Shown here: positions 26,020 through 35,549 of the stretch, in pieces
How the letters are laid out: every line of letters begins with the position of its first letter
How positions within the stretch are numbered: the stretch's first letter is position 1
Program-made: the position numbers and the translations under genes
The notes under the pieces: generated by a model
What the model saw: only the letters and a program-made list of their open reading frames with translations
Databases searched by the model: none
Told to the model about the DNA's origin: nothing
DNA from: Profundicola sp048268105
GTDB lineage: Bacteria > Bacteroidota > Bacteroidia > Flavobacteriales > Weeksellaceae
Assembly (NCBI GenBank): GCA_048268105.1
Contig: JBLWWH010000008.1
Location: 1 to 64,000 of the forward strand
Reading direction: 5' to 3'
Length of the DNA stretch: 64,000 nt

Positions 26020-26535
26020 TTATTTGATTTTCGTACGCTTTAAAATCTCACTTCCGAAAATTTCTTTCATATCTCTAATCGACTTCTCTTTTTCTGAACT
26101 AAAGCTGTATTGAACCAATCCAATAATGAAAACAAGCATAATGAAAGGAAAGATTAATAAAATAGGATTCGTATCCTGATTGAATACACCAATGAGTGCC
26201 ATGATGAGAGCAAAACTTACAAACCCCAACGCATAAATCAAGAATAGAATAGTTGATAACCTAAGTTTCATATCCATGGTGAGCTTGGTGTCTTCTGTGT
26301 CTTCCTGAATTTTACCTATTATTTGTGGTGCGAATGACTTCTTTCCTACAACAATTCGCTGTAATTTAAATTCATCATTTTCAAAAGTCCCTTCAAAACG
26401 TTTTTCTTCTTTTTCTCTGTTAAAACTTAAAAACACTTTCTTTTTTGGACGAATATTCTCCGCTAAAATATCACGAACTTCCTGTATCGATAAATTCGTC
26501 TTCAATTCTATTTTTTCTGAGGGAATAAGTTTCAT
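26020..26535 (-). CDS. membrane protein of unknown function
   Basis: This 171-residue protein has an N-terminal soluble region of about 90 residues with many Lys/Glu (VRDILAENIRPKKKVFLSFNREKEEKRFEGTFENDEFKLQRI), followed by two hydrophobic helices (TILFLIYALGFVSFALIMALIG and PILLIFPFIMLVFIIGLVQYSF) and a basic tail. I do not recognise the family. It is monocistronic as far as can be seen. Confidence 0.6.
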   Translation of the reverse strand: MKLIPSEKIELKTNLSIQEVRDILAENIRPKKKVFLSFNREKEEKRFEGTFENDEFKLQRIVVGKKSFAPQIIGKIQEDTEDTKLTMDMKLRLSTILFLIYALGFVSFALIMALIGVFNQDTNPILLIFPFIMLVFIIGLVQYSFSSEKEKSIRDMKEIFGSEILKRTKIK

Positions 26536-26621
26536 TCAGAGGCGTGTTAAGACTTATCTATTAGCTAATTTAAGGAATTTCTATATAGCAAAGTTGGTTT
26601 TTAGAATTATAGACCATGAAC

Positions 26622-28067
26622 TTATAGATTAGGATCTGCTTTGTCCATCACCAATCGTGATAAGGCCTCGGGGTAACCACGCATCTCAGCTAATTCTGCT
26701 GCCAAAGTATCGATTTCTTCTTTTTTGATGCTATTGAGTAAAGTGTTGGAGTTTAGTTTATTAGAATTTAATTTTAACAAGCCAACTTCTTGAATTTTTT
26801 CAATAATTTGTTCGGCTACACTTAGTGCAGAGGATGCTTTAACGATCTCACTACGAGCATATAACTTGCAAGGGAAACTAACTTCTCCAACTCTAAGTTC
26901 AGGGTCATTTCCTGGGATTTGTTGTGCTCCAAATAAAGGAGGCCCACCGATTTCAGCGGTTTCAAAACTTGGAACAAACTCACTTATGTACTTAATTGCA
27001 TTGGTGGTGCGAAATTCAATTTCTTCCTCTAACCATCCATTTTTTAATTTATCTTGAATATTTTGATTAAATTCAGGCTGAACATCGTTTCCTTTTGACT
27101 TCACCAATCCATTTTCGAATAAAGTGATGTCATTAGTCATTCCATGAATTTGATAGAAATCTCCAGAGTAGGGAGTAAGCTGAGCCATCCCATGTGGTGT
27201 GCCTCTTTCTCCGTGAAAAATCAACTCAGGAATCAAACCTTCTTGTGGATGCCATTTAGAAACATAAGCCGCTTTAAACTCAATTAAACGCTCTACATTT
27301 AAATCTAAACTCTCGTCGAATTCACCTGTTTTAAAGCCAGAAGAATTCACCAAATAATTAACCTTATAAACTTTATCCTCTGTGCAGATTTCCCAATTAT
27401 AATTTAAATTCTCTTTGCGAACATCTTTAATGTTTTGAATCTCCGTATTTAGTTTAAGATTCGTTTTATCCGACTTGAGCAAAGCTAATTGCGCTTGTGC
27501 ACCTAATCTAAATAAATTCCAACCATATTCTTGAACTAATACCACTGGCATTTTAAGCTTATCTACATCGATTAGCTTAATGGCGTTGCTCATCCATTCG
27601 TCGGGTGAGTTGGGGCGTTTAAAGCTTGGGTTATTTTTAAGTTTTTTTAAATCCTCTGCGCTGTAAATTTTATAATAATCAGCCGGAGCGCCTAAAATTT
27701 CATTCATAGGATCTTCGTCGATAAGTTCTTGATAATAGCACACCAACATTTGTAATCGACGTTCAATATCTTCGAGGCTATATTTCTCAGTCTTAGGAAC
27801 ACTAATAAGCGTGGGACGTTCATCTATAGATTGCGGAAATAATCGCGCCATATCGATGGATTGTTTCATCAAGAGCTTGCATTGTTCATCAGAAATTTCT
27901 GGATAAAGATTACCACCCGCATGCAAATGACAAAATGGAGGACCGTTTACGACACTAGCTTTTTGTTCGAATAAAATATTTTCTACCCCAAGCTCAGCCA
28001 AATGAAGGGCAATAACAACTCCCGAAACGCCACCACCAATAATTCCTACATCAAAAATTTTATTCAT
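26622..28067 (-). CDS. FAD-dependent oxidoreductase
   Basis: This 481-residue flavoprotein has the Rossmann FAD motif GIIGGGVSGVVIALHLAELG at the very N-terminus, right after MNKIFDV. The ATG at 28067 is preferred over an in-frame start at 28094 that would overlap the upstream HAD gene. The later part contains YLVNSSGFKTGEF and LYARSEIVKASSALSVAEQI, suggesting a D-amino-acid-oxidase-like or malate:quinone-like fold. The substrate is not identifiable. It starts one base after the stop of the HAD phosphatase, so the pair forms an operon. Confidence 0.82.
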   Translation of the reverse strand: MNKIFDVGIIGGGVSGVVIALHLAELGVENILFEQKASVVNGPPFCHLHAGGNLYPEISDEQCKLLMKQSIDMARLFPQSIDERPTLISVPKTEKYSLEDIERRLQMLVCYYQELIDEDPMNEILGAPADYYKIYSAEDLKKLKNNPSFKRPNSPDEWMSNAIKLIDVDKLKMPVVLVQEYGWNLFRLGAQAQLALLKSDKTNLKLNTEIQNIKDVRKENLNYNWEICTEDKVYKVNYLVNSSGFKTGEFDESLDLNVERLIEFKAAYVSKWHPQEGLIPELIFHGERGTPHGMAQLTPYSGDFYQIHGMTNDITLFENGLVKSKGNDVQPEFNQNIQDKLKNGWLEEEIEFRTTNAIKYISEFVPSFETAEIGGPPLFGAQQIPGNDPELRVGEVSFPCKLYARSEIVKASSALSVAEQIIEKIQEVGLLKLNSNKLNSNTLLNSIKKEEIDTLAAELAEMRGYPEALSRLVMDKADPNL

Positions 28068-28068
28068 A

Positions 28069-28737
28069 TTAAAATAGACCTTGTAACTCAGCAAAATTAT
28101 CTACCACAACACTTGGATGATAATCGGCAATGTTTTCATTGTAATTATAACCATAGCTAACGCCAACGCTATGCATTTCAGCGTTTTGAGCTGCCAAAAT
28201 ATCATTTTTAGAATCACCCACCATCACACATTTTTCTACTTCTGTATTCATTTCCTTAGCCAAGTGCAAAAGTGGAGCCGCATTCGGTTTTTTCTCTGCT
28301 AAAGAATCTTCACCAATCCATAATTTAAAGTATGATTTTATTTTTAAATCATCCAAAATTGGTTCTATAAAATCGAATGGTTTGTTGGTGCAAATCACCA
28401 TGCTATAATTTTTTTCTTGAAGATATTTTAATGTTTTTTCAACACCAGGATACATAAATGTTTTATCGCAACTTACTTCTCTATAAGCCGAGAAATAGAT
28501 ATCAAAAGCTTTATTTAAGAAATCTTCTGTTACATTTTCTTGCATAGCTTCTTCTAAGGCTCTTCGCACTAAAGGTTTAGCGCCATTTCCTACAAATGGG
28601 GTCAACACTTCTATGCTCAGTGGAGATAGATCATAATGAGCTAACATTTTGTTGATGGCAATCCTAAGGTCTGGAATACTATTAATAAGCGTTCCATCGA
28701 AATCGAAAATGATAAGTTCTTTGTCTTTAAAATTCAC
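28069..28737 (-). CDS. HAD-family hydrolase, phosphoglycolate phosphatase-like
   Basis: This 222-residue protein has the HAD motif I FDFDGTLINS (nucleophile in DFDGT), motif II CTNKP, motif III lysine in AEKKPNAAPLLHLA and motif IV VGDSKNDILAAQNA. The cap domain insertion after motif I is of the Gph type. It probably dephosphorylates phosphoglycolate or a similar small phosphate. The start is GTG (28737). It is followed after one base by the FAD oxidoreductase. Confidence 0.9.
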   Translation of the reverse strand: MNFKDKELIIFDFDGTLINSIPDLRIAINKMLAHYDLSPLSIEVLTPFVGNGAKPLVRRALEEAMQENVTEDFLNKAFDIYFSAYREVSCDKTFMYPGVEKTLKYLQEKNYSMVICTNKPFDFIEPILDDLKIKSYFKLWIGEDSLAEKKPNAAPLLHLAKEMNTEVEKCVMVGDSKNDILAAQNAEMHSVGVSYGYNYNENIADYHPSVVVDNFAELQGLF

Positions 28738-28921
28738 AAGGCTTAATTTGGTGTAAAGATGCGGAAATTCTAAGTTCTAGTAAAATAGAATCATATTATA
28801 ACGCTATCAAAAATGACAACAGTTGGTGACTTATGGAATGCTTGATTAACTTTTAAAGCCTTATTTTTGAATTAATGTCCATGATTTTATGTGGAAATAG
28901 ATATAATTCTTATTTATAATT

Positions 28922-29611
28922 ATGAAAATTAATATTATACTAATAGCTTTACTAATGATGGTTTTTTTATCATTAGAGAGTTGTAATAGCGCAAATAGAA
29001 ATAGTCAAATGGAAAACAGTCAAAGTCAAACCAATTTATTACAAGCAGTTGCCAATCAAGATGTCTCCGCTCTTAAAAAGATTTTAAATTCTACTTCTAA
29101 TTTAGAAGTTCGAGATGAGAAGGGTAGAACAGCCTTAATGATTACGACGTATAATTTTGATAATGAAATAGCGAAAATGCTAATAGAGTCTGGAGCAGAC
29201 GTGAACGCGCAAGATCATATGGAAAATAGTCCATTTTTATATGCTGGGGCTGAAGGTAATGTGGAACTATTGAAAATGGGATTAGAAAATGGTGCTGATT
29301 TTAATCTTTACAATCGTTATGGCGGAACAGCCTTGATTCCTGCTGCTGAAAAAGGACATTTAGAAATAGTGAAGATTCTAACTAACATAGAAAATTACCC
29401 CATCGATCATGTCAATAAATTAGGATGGACTGCTCTATTGGAAGCAGTCATTTTAAGTGAGAAAAATGAGGATCAAACAGCGATAGTAAGAACGCTCGTA
29501 GAAGCGGGTGCTGATATAAACATTGCTGATAATGATGGTGTAACTCCTTTACAACATGCTAAAAATAAATCATTAGCAGAAGTGGTTGAGATTCTATCTC
29601 AAGCTAAATAG
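28922..29611 (+). CDS. ankyrin-repeat lipoprotein
   Basis: This 229-residue protein begins with a lipoprotein signal (MKINIILIALLMMVFLSLESC, Cys at residue 21 to be lipidated) followed by a polar linker. The rest is about five ankyrin repeats with the usual D-x-x-G-x-T-A/P-L motifs, for example RDEKGRTALMITTYNFDNEIAKMLIESGADVNAQDH and NRYGGTALIPAAEKGHLEIVKIL. It probably binds other envelope proteins; a partner cannot be named. A terminator hairpin follows. Confidence 0.88.
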   Translation: MKINIILIALLMMVFLSLESCNSANRNSQMENSQSQTNLLQAVANQDVSALKKILNSTSNLEVRDEKGRTALMITTYNFDNEIAKMLIESGADVNAQDHMENSPFLYAGAEGNVELLKMGLENGADFNLYNRYGGTALIPAAEKGHLEIVKILTNIENYPIDHVNKLGWTALLEAVILSEKNEDQTAIVRTLVEAGADINIADNDGVTPLQHAKNKSLAEVVEILSQAK

Positions 29612-29686
29612 TTGATATTTATTAAAATTTTCCTATCCTGAATTAAATTTTTTTAAAGTTCAATCCTAGGTATACAATAAAAGAAA

Positions 29687-29716
29687 AGCGATTAAATAAA
29701 ATTTTTATTTAATCGC
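29687..29716. terminator. bidirectional terminator hairpin
   Basis: AGCGATTAAATAAA (29687-29700) pairs with TTTATTTAATCGCT (29703-29716), with A residues on the left and T-rich sequence on the right. It separates the convergent ankyrin lipoprotein and DsbA-like genes. Confidence 0.75.
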
Positions 29717-29775
29717 TCGCTTATTCTTTAAAATTTAGAAGATTAAATTCAAGCTATTTACTTTATCGCTAAGGC

Positions 29776-30687
29776 TTATTTCTTTCTCCAAATAGATCCA
29801 TTTTTGGTCGTAAATTTCGATAAACTTCCTTTTTCCGAAAGCTCATTTAATAAAGTCTCACTATCGGCTCTAGGTGTTCCAGATAATTCAGAAAATTCTT
29901 TGGCCGTTAGACTTGGATAGATTTTAAATAAATCTTGCCATTGCTTACTATACTCGCTTTTATTGGCATCAGGATTTAACTTTAGAATCGCCATTTCATA
30001 AAATGCGTAAGGTCTTGTTCCATAGACAATTTCTTGGTTTCCAGCTTCATCCACAAAGAACATAGTTGGGAATCCTCTAACGCCTAATTCTTGACCTAAG
30101 TTTAAATCCTCTTGAAATAATTCTTTTGCTTTTCCGTCGAAATCAGATTTTAATTGACTTAGATTTAAACCAACTTTCTCAGCGGCAATTGCCATATTCT
30201 CCCACTTTGCCAAGTTTTTCTTTTCTAAAAACATCATTTCTCTCATTTCGCGCATAAACAAAATTGCTTTTTGTGGATCTTGGAGTTGAGCTGCTTTAAA
30301 GGCTATGGAAGATGGATATGAAGAATTCATAGGGTCTTCTAACCAAAGGTCGCCATCAATTGGCATATCATAGTGCAAACTCACCTCATCCCAATGGCTC
30401 GCTACATCCGCAGGTGAACTGATTCCTCCACTGTTATAATTCCAATCGGGTAGTAAGCCACCCATTCTATAGTCGATATCTATCGCATTGCCGTATTCTA
30501 ATTTAAGCTTTCGCAATTGAGGTTCGATGCCCCAACAAGACGAGCAAATAGGATCGGTATAATAAATAACTCTAATAGATTTTTTGTTTGAGGAAACTTG
30601 ATTTTCAGATGTGCTTTTAGCTGATGTGTCCGTAGTTTCGCACATTCCAGTTTCTATATCGCAAATTAGCGGATTCTTGTTTGACAT
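29776..30687 (-). CDS. DsbA-family thiol oxidoreductase (FrnE/SpxH-like)
   Basis: This 303-residue cytoplasmic protein has a thioredoxin-fold DsbA domain with the active site PICSSC (C48 and C51) in IYYTDPICSSCWGIEP, the helical insertion, and the cis-proline loop in LGVRGFPTMFFVDEAG. The order and length fit FrnE or SpxH/YjbH relatives, not periplasmic DsbA: no signal peptide is seen. The last ~65 residues (LTAKEFSELSGTPRADSETLLNELSEKGSL) look like a small winged-helix extra. Two extra cysteines at residues 9 and 16 (CDIETGMC) lie in the N-terminal arm. A role in thiol redox control is inferred. Confidence 0.85.
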   Translation of the reverse strand: MSNKNPLICDIETGMCETTDTSAKSTSENQVSSNKKSIRVIYYTDPICSSCWGIEPQLRKLKLEYGNAIDIDYRMGGLLPDWNYNSGGISSPADVASHWDEVSLHYDMPIDGDLWLEDPMNSSYPSSIAFKAAQLQDPQKAILFMREMREMMFLEKKNLAKWENMAIAAEKVGLNLSQLKSDFDGKAKELFQEDLNLGQELGVRGFPTMFFVDEAGNQEIVYGTRPYAFYEMAILKLNPDANKSEYSKQWQDLFKIYPSLTAKEFSELSGTPRADSETLLNELSEKGSLSKFTTKNGSIWRKK

Positions 30688-30792
30688 GATATTTTTAAAT
30701 ATGGTTGTTAAAATAAATCAGATTAGTTGATCACTATCTTGATTTACCTGTTAATTAATTAAAATGCTTGGCGACAATGCCTTGCTATAAAT

Positions 30793-31362
30793 TTATTGTT
30801 TAGCGAATTGCATGTGAACTACAATATTTACATCTTTTCCAACGCCTGCTGCAGATGGATCAAATTCAATATTATAATCAAATCTATTAATGGTGGTTTT
30901 AGCTTTTAAACCTAATTTTTCTCCTTTGTCGGTTTTGACTGTACCTCCATACATAACATCAAAAATTACAGGTTTAGTAACGTCTTTAATAGTTAAGTTG
31001 CCATATAATAAATAATGATCAGGCTTACCTGTCGCTAAGATTTTGGTACTTTTGAACTTTATCTCGGGATATTTTTCAACCTCAAAAAAGTCTGCACTTC
31101 TCAAGTGTTTATCTCTTGCTTCTACACTGGTGTCAATACTTTTAACTTGTACGGTAAAGTTAAATTGAGCATTATTTAAAGCTTCACCATCTTTCTTTAA
31201 ATTACCTTGATAATCTAAAAATTTACCATTAACCAAACTGATTCCAGAGTGGGCAATGTTGAAATTTAAAGATGAATGATATGGATCTACTTTCCATTCT
31301 GTTTGCGCGATAGAGCTTACGGTCAAAAAGACTAAAGCAATAATTGACATAAAATTTCTCAT
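30793..31362 (-). CDS. YceI-family periplasmic protein
   Basis: This 189-residue protein has a signal peptide (MRNFMSIIALVFLTVSSIAQ) and a YceI lipocalin-like barrel: WKVDPYHSSLNFNIAHSGIS at the start, then SVEARDKHLRSADFFEVEKYPEIKFKST and the FDPSAAGVGKDV end. YceI proteins bind isoprenoid or other lipophilic molecules in the periplasm, sometimes upon base stress. It is transcribed toward the DsbA-like gene with a 105-base gap. Confidence 0.92.
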   Translation of the reverse strand: MRNFMSIIALVFLTVSSIAQTEWKVDPYHSSLNFNIAHSGISLVNGKFLDYQGNLKKDGEALNNAQFNFTVQVKSIDTSVEARDKHLRSADFFEVEKYPEIKFKSTKILATGKPDHYLLYGNLTIKDVTKPVIFDVMYGGTVKTDKGEKLGLKAKTTINRFDYNIEFDPSAAGVGKDVNIVVHMQFAKQ

Positions 31363-31455
31363 AATATATAAATGTATTAAATGTTAATTTTCCTATTTAA
31401 AACCAATTCAGTTATATTGATATATTTCAACTTTAATTTTGAATTGAATAGATTG

Positions 31456-32619
31456 TTAATTTAAAGCCTTTTTAGCAAAAAACGAAATAATTATTCCCGG
31501 AATCGCAAGAGCAATAGCAAAATAGACCAAGCTCATGGGAGAAAAACCACCCAAAAGTAAGCCAGCAACTGAGGAAGCAATCATAATGGATAAATTAAAC
31601 ACCGATGATTGAACCGATGTGGCCACATCTTTTGCGGTCTCAACTTGCCTGCTAACAGCGGCTTGCAACAATGTTACCAACGGGCCAAAGGAAACTCCCC
31701 ATAAAAAGAATGCAAAGTGTCCGAAGCCCGTCGCGCCTTTAAAGACTATAAAGCTAATCATCGAAATGATGATCAAAGCAAACATAGCGATAGTTAATAA
31801 TCTCAAATATTGATCTGTATATTTTATTGCGATTAAAACAGAAATCAAAGAGCCAATTCCAAAAAATAGCAGTGCACTTTCTACGCCGCCAGCTAGTTGT
31901 ATTTCGTCTACCAAACTCGTTATATATACATATACTCCATAATGTGCAATTACGCCAAGCAGAGTTAAAATTAGAATAATAATGACTTCAGGAATCTTTA
32001 ACAAAGCAAAGGGAGAAGAGCTTTTGGTTAATTTTTCTCCAGGTGTTGATGGAAGAGCAAAATAACTCATTAATGCGATTAGCAATATAAATCCACCTAA
32101 ACCTATAAACTCGTTTCTCCATCCAAATTGATTTCCAATGGAAGTCATAATCGGCATCCCTAGACTAATTCCTAAGGTGGTTCCTGCCATAATTACTGCG
32201 ATGGCTTTTCCATGGTATTGCTCATCCACAAGGCGCATCCCATAGGCGGCAATCATGGGCCACATAACTCCAGCGCAAATTCCTCCTAGGACTCTTAGCG
32301 CAATTATAATTGTGTAATCATGTACTAATCCTGAGATTATGTTAGAAATCGCAAAGCCGCCTAAAAGTAACAGAAGTAAATATTTACGATTAAAATGCAT
32401 CGTTAAGGAAATTAATGGAATTGCAAAAATGGCAGATGCAATGGCATAATATCCTACTAAGTTACCTGTCTGAACTTCACTTATTTCTAAATCTTCCATG
32501 ATTTGAGGTAGTACCCCAGATGGCATTAATTCAGATAGAATTCCCACAAAGGTAACGGATGACATTAGTATCATTAGCAACCAGGGAAATGTCTTTTTAA
32601 TAACATTTGAAGACTTCAT
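31456..32619 (-). CDS. MFS transporter (AraJ/sugar efflux-like)
   Basis: This 387-residue protein has twelve hydrophobic helices. The MFS loop 2-3 region (TMHFNRKYLLLLLLGGFAISN) and the helix 4-5 stretch (ALRVLGGICAGVMWPMIAAYGMRLV with the RxxxGxxxG pattern) suggest the drug/sugar efflux group. The substrate is unknown. It lies between the YceI and MgtC genes on the same strand with about 40 to 90 base gaps. Confidence 0.88.
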   Translation of the reverse strand: MKSSNVIKKTFPWLLMILMSSVTFVGILSELMPSGVLPQIMEDLEISEVQTGNLVGYYAIASAIFAIPLISLTMHFNRKYLLLLLLGGFAISNIISGLVHDYTIIIALRVLGGICAGVMWPMIAAYGMRLVDEQYHGKAIAVIMAGTTLGISLGMPIMTSIGNQFGWRNEFIGLGGFILLIALMSYFALPSTPGEKLTKSSSPFALLKIPEVIIILILTLLGVIAHYGVYVYITSLVDEIQLAGGVESALLFFGIGSLISVLIAIKYTDQYLRLLTIAMFALIIISMISFIVFKGATGFGHFAFFLWGVSFGPLVTLLQAAVSRQVETAKDVATSVQSSVFNLSIMIASSVAGLLLGGFSPMSLVYFAIALAIPGIIISFFAKKALN

Positions 32620-32658
32620 TGTATCTATTTTAAAATTTAAACTTGTTCATTAAAAAGA

Positions 32659-33390
32659 TTAAAACTCGGTTTCTTGGCCGATTACTTTCCAGCCTGCACG
32701 CGTCACCTCTAGTTTTAGAATTAGATTGGCAACCAAAGACTCTAACAAGTTTTCTTGTTTTCCGATACTAGCAACTTCCACCTGAATTACGATTTCTTTG
32801 ATATTTGTTTCAGAAACCTCTCGATTGATAGAACGCATCAGTAATTGGTCGTTATTTTCAATTTGATTTAATAACCAGAATCTAACATTGGCTTCGTCTT
32901 TCTCATCACACTGAATAGAAACCTGATAATAAGTCTCTTTAACTTCAGTTTTGCGATAAGCCGAAATTTTAGATAAACGAATGCTAATAGGCCTCAAGAT
33001 TAGGTGAGATAAAACAACTGCACTCGTTGTAATAATGGCTTCGGTATAAAATCCCATTCCAGCCAAAGTACCAACCGCTGCCGAACACCAAATGGTAGCA
33101 GCGGTGTTTAACCCTCTAACGTTGAAACCATCTTTCATGATAACTCCTGCACCGATAAAACCAATTCCGGTTACAATTTGAGCAGTGATTCGCGCAGGAT
33201 CTCCACCGGCTAAACTATAAATATTGAGAGATAAAAGAACAAAAGATGCTGCTCCAATAGAAACCAATGTATTGGTGCGTAAACCCGCATTTTTTTGTTG
33301 CCATTGTCTTTCAAAACCGATGATTCCACCTAAGATAAATGCGGTAATAATGCGCAAGATATATTCTGAGGTTATTACATATTCATCCAT
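32659..33390 (-). CDS. MgtC/SapB-family membrane protein
   Basis: The first ~130 residues hold the MgtC domain: ILGGIIGFERQWQQKNAGLRTNTLVSIGAASFVLLSL, then RITAQIVTGIGFIGAGVIMKDG and GLNTAATIWCSAAVGTLAGMGFY. The remaining ~100 residues are a soluble C-terminal domain, as in longer MgtC relatives (ACT-like). MgtC proteins are linked to growth at low magnesium and inhibition of the F-type ATPase in some bacteria; that role is not shown here. Confidence 0.9.
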   Translation of the reverse strand: MDEYVITSEYILRIITAFILGGIIGFERQWQQKNAGLRTNTLVSIGAASFVLLSLNIYSLAGGDPARITAQIVTGIGFIGAGVIMKDGFNVRGLNTAATIWCSAAVGTLAGMGFYTEAIITTSAVVLSHLILRPISIRLSKISAYRKTEVKETYYQVSIQCDEKDEANVRFWLLNQIENNDQLLMRSINREVSETNIKEIVIQVEVASIGKQENLLESLVANLILKLEVTRAGWKVIGQETEF

Positions 33391-33463
33391 TCAGCAAATA
33401 TGAATTTTAATGTTTAAAGTTGCTACTTTTCATTCGAATTGTTAAAATTAAAATTGACGAAAT

Positions 33464-34714
33464 TTAATCAAGTTTTAATTCTACATCATATTCCACTTCT
33501 TTTTTGCGGAACAAGAAATCTCCATTTCTAACTGATGCCAAAACCTCTACTCGTCTGCGAAGAGCCTCATGAGCGCTAGATTCGTTTAAAACAATAAAGT
33601 TAGCAGGTTTACCCACTTCAAGACCATAATTATCTTGAATGTTCATACAGCGAGCGCCATTATAAGTAATTAAATCAAAATTTGTTTCTATTTCTTCTGG
33701 CGACATAATTTGGGCTAAATGCATTCCATTGTCTAGAATATTCATCAGATTTCCATTCCCCATGGGATACCAAGGATCGTTGATGGAATCCTGAGCAAAA
33801 GCAACATTAATACCTAGTTCCATAAATTCTTTTACTCGCGTTAAACCACGACGCTTTGGGTAGGTATCTTGGCGACCTTGTAGGTAGGCGTTTTCGGTTG
33901 GACAAGAAATGAAGTTAATCTTACTTTTTTGGAATAAATCCATCATTCTAAAAGCATAAGAATCATCCGCTGAACCAAACGAACAAGTGTGACTTGCCGT
34001 GGTTCTACTTCCATAATCCTCCATTAAAACCAATGCATTTAATAATTCAAGGAAACGAGAATGGGTGTCATCGGTTTCGTCACAATGAACATCGATGAGC
34101 TTATCGTATTTTAAACCAAGATTTACAATGTCATGCACAGATTTCTCCCCAAATTCTCTTGCTGGCTCATAATGCGGAATTCCTCCCACTACATCAGCTC
34201 CCATTTTTAGAGCTTCTTCTACTAAATCAACACCACCTTTGTAGGTATACATTCCTTGCTGCGGAAAGGCAACAATTTGAATATCCACCATATGTTTTAA
34301 GTCTTCCTTCATTTCTAGCATTGCCTTCAAGGCTGTGAAATTTGGATCAGTAACATCAATATGAGTTCTAATGTGCTGTACACCTTGAGAAACCTCGTCT
34401 TTAATGCCTTTCATAGCTAATTTTTTAACGCTTTCTATGGTTAGCGTTTCTTTAAACTTCGGCCATAATTCGATGGCCTCGAATAAAGTTCCCGAACCAG
34501 CGCCCTGCTCTCCAAGTTCAGATAGGGTATAAACATAATCTAAATGTAAATGAGGATCAACATAGGGAGGTAAGACCAATTTTCCATGAAGATCAATTTC
34601 TTCATCCACTTTTGGTAAATCAGTTCCAATTTGTGTGATTTTACCATTTTCAACGATCATTTCTGTAGCCGTATCATGACGATAAAATTTGGCATTAAAA
34701 TACTTTTTCTTCAT
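33464..34714 (-). CDS. amidohydrolase, cytosine deaminase-like
   Basis: This is a 416-residue metal-dependent hydrolase of the CodA type. Metal ligands are visible: the HLD in PYVDPHLHLDYVY, the HIDVTDP stretch, DVHCDETDD (the His-x-Asp-Glu helix of cytosine deaminases), a SHTCSFG histidine and the terminal AQDSIND aspartate. It would hydrolyse an exocyclic amino group of a pyrimidine or similar ring, in the cytoplasm. Substrate specificity is not certain. Starts at ATG 34714. Confidence 0.88.
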   Translation of the reverse strand: MKKKYFNAKFYRHDTATEMIVENGKITQIGTDLPKVDEEIDLHGKLVLPPYVDPHLHLDYVYTLSELGEQGAGSGTLFEAIELWPKFKETLTIESVKKLAMKGIKDEVSQGVQHIRTHIDVTDPNFTALKAMLEMKEDLKHMVDIQIVAFPQQGMYTYKGGVDLVEEALKMGADVVGGIPHYEPAREFGEKSVHDIVNLGLKYDKLIDVHCDETDDTHSRFLELLNALVLMEDYGSRTTASHTCSFGSADDSYAFRMMDLFQKSKINFISCPTENAYLQGRQDTYPKRRGLTRVKEFMELGINVAFAQDSINDPWYPMGNGNLMNILDNGMHLAQIMSPEEIETNFDLITYNGARCMNIQDNYGLEVGKPANFIVLNESSAHEALRRRVEVLASVRNGDFLFRKKEVEYDVELKLD

Positions 34715-34900
34715 ATTAGATTTATTTTGTTTGATTCAAATAAGCAATGTCTATGGTTAAGGATGATTTTACTTTAAAATCAATCTATTGCCATGAGCCT
34801 ATCTATGTATCATATTCCTGAAACAGATATATAATAGAGTATAGGCTTTATTTGTTGGATTAACTAATAATTGTGAGTTATTTAACTATTTAACAGAGGT

Positions 34901-35455
34901 TTAGTCTAGGTTTGTTCTAATCCACTTCTCAAAAGATTCCATAAAACTTCTCAAAAATTCTTTGGTAGAATCATTGGTTAAATTTCCTTGATCATCAAAT
35001 AAATCAGCCACGCCACCAATATAAGCTTCTGGCTGCGCCATGGTTGGTACATTCAAGAAAGCTAAAGACTGTCTTAGATGATGATTGGCACCAAATCCGC
35101 TAATACTACCAGTAGAAACGCTTACGATAGCAGCTGGTTTGGCATTCCAACCATTTTTTCCTGGAGGACGAGAACCTACGTCAAGAGCATTCTTCAACAC
35201 TCCAGGTACGGAACGATTGTACTCAGGTGTAAGGAATAGAAGAGCATCATACTTTTTTACAGTTTCTCTTAATTTCACCCATTCCTTGGGTGTGTTTTCC
35301 TCTAAATCTTGATTATACATCGGAATTCCAGCAATGTCTAGTAGCTCTGTTGATAAAGATTCCGGTGCAAGCTCCATCAAGACTTTTGCGGTTTTGAGGT
35401 TATATGACTCTTTTCTTAAACTTCCGACGATTACGGCGACTTTATATTTTCTCAT
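34901..35455 (-). CDS. NADPH-dependent FMN reductase
   Basis: This 184-residue flavodoxin-fold protein has the FMN-binding loop VGSLRKESYNLKTAKVL and the signature LFLTPEYNRSVPGVLKNALD. It reduces FMN or quinones with NADPH, as in YieF/chromate reductase relatives, and may help with quinone or metal stress. It sits downstream of catalase on the same strand, separated by a terminator. Confidence 0.93.
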   Translation of the reverse strand: MRKYKVAVIVGSLRKESYNLKTAKVLMELAPESLSTELLDIAGIPMYNQDLEENTPKEWVKLRETVKKYDALLFLTPEYNRSVPGVLKNALDVGSRPPGKNGWNAKPAAIVSVSTGSISGFGANHHLRQSLAFLNVPTMAQPEAYIGGVADLFDDQGNLTNDSTKEFLRSFMESFEKWIRTNLD

Positions 35456-35481
35456 ATTTACTTATTTAATTTTTAAAATTT

Positions 35482-35520
35482 AAAGCCATAAATAATCTAA
35501 TTTGAGTTGTTTATGGCTTT
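35482..35520 (-). terminator. intrinsic terminator after catalase
   Basis: AAAGCCATAAA (35482-35492) pairs with TTTATGGCTTT (35510-35520). On the minus strand the stem is followed by a T-rich tract, ending the catalase transcript. Confidence 0.75.
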
Positions 35521-35549
35521 TTAAAAATGATTTATTATCTGGTTTTCAT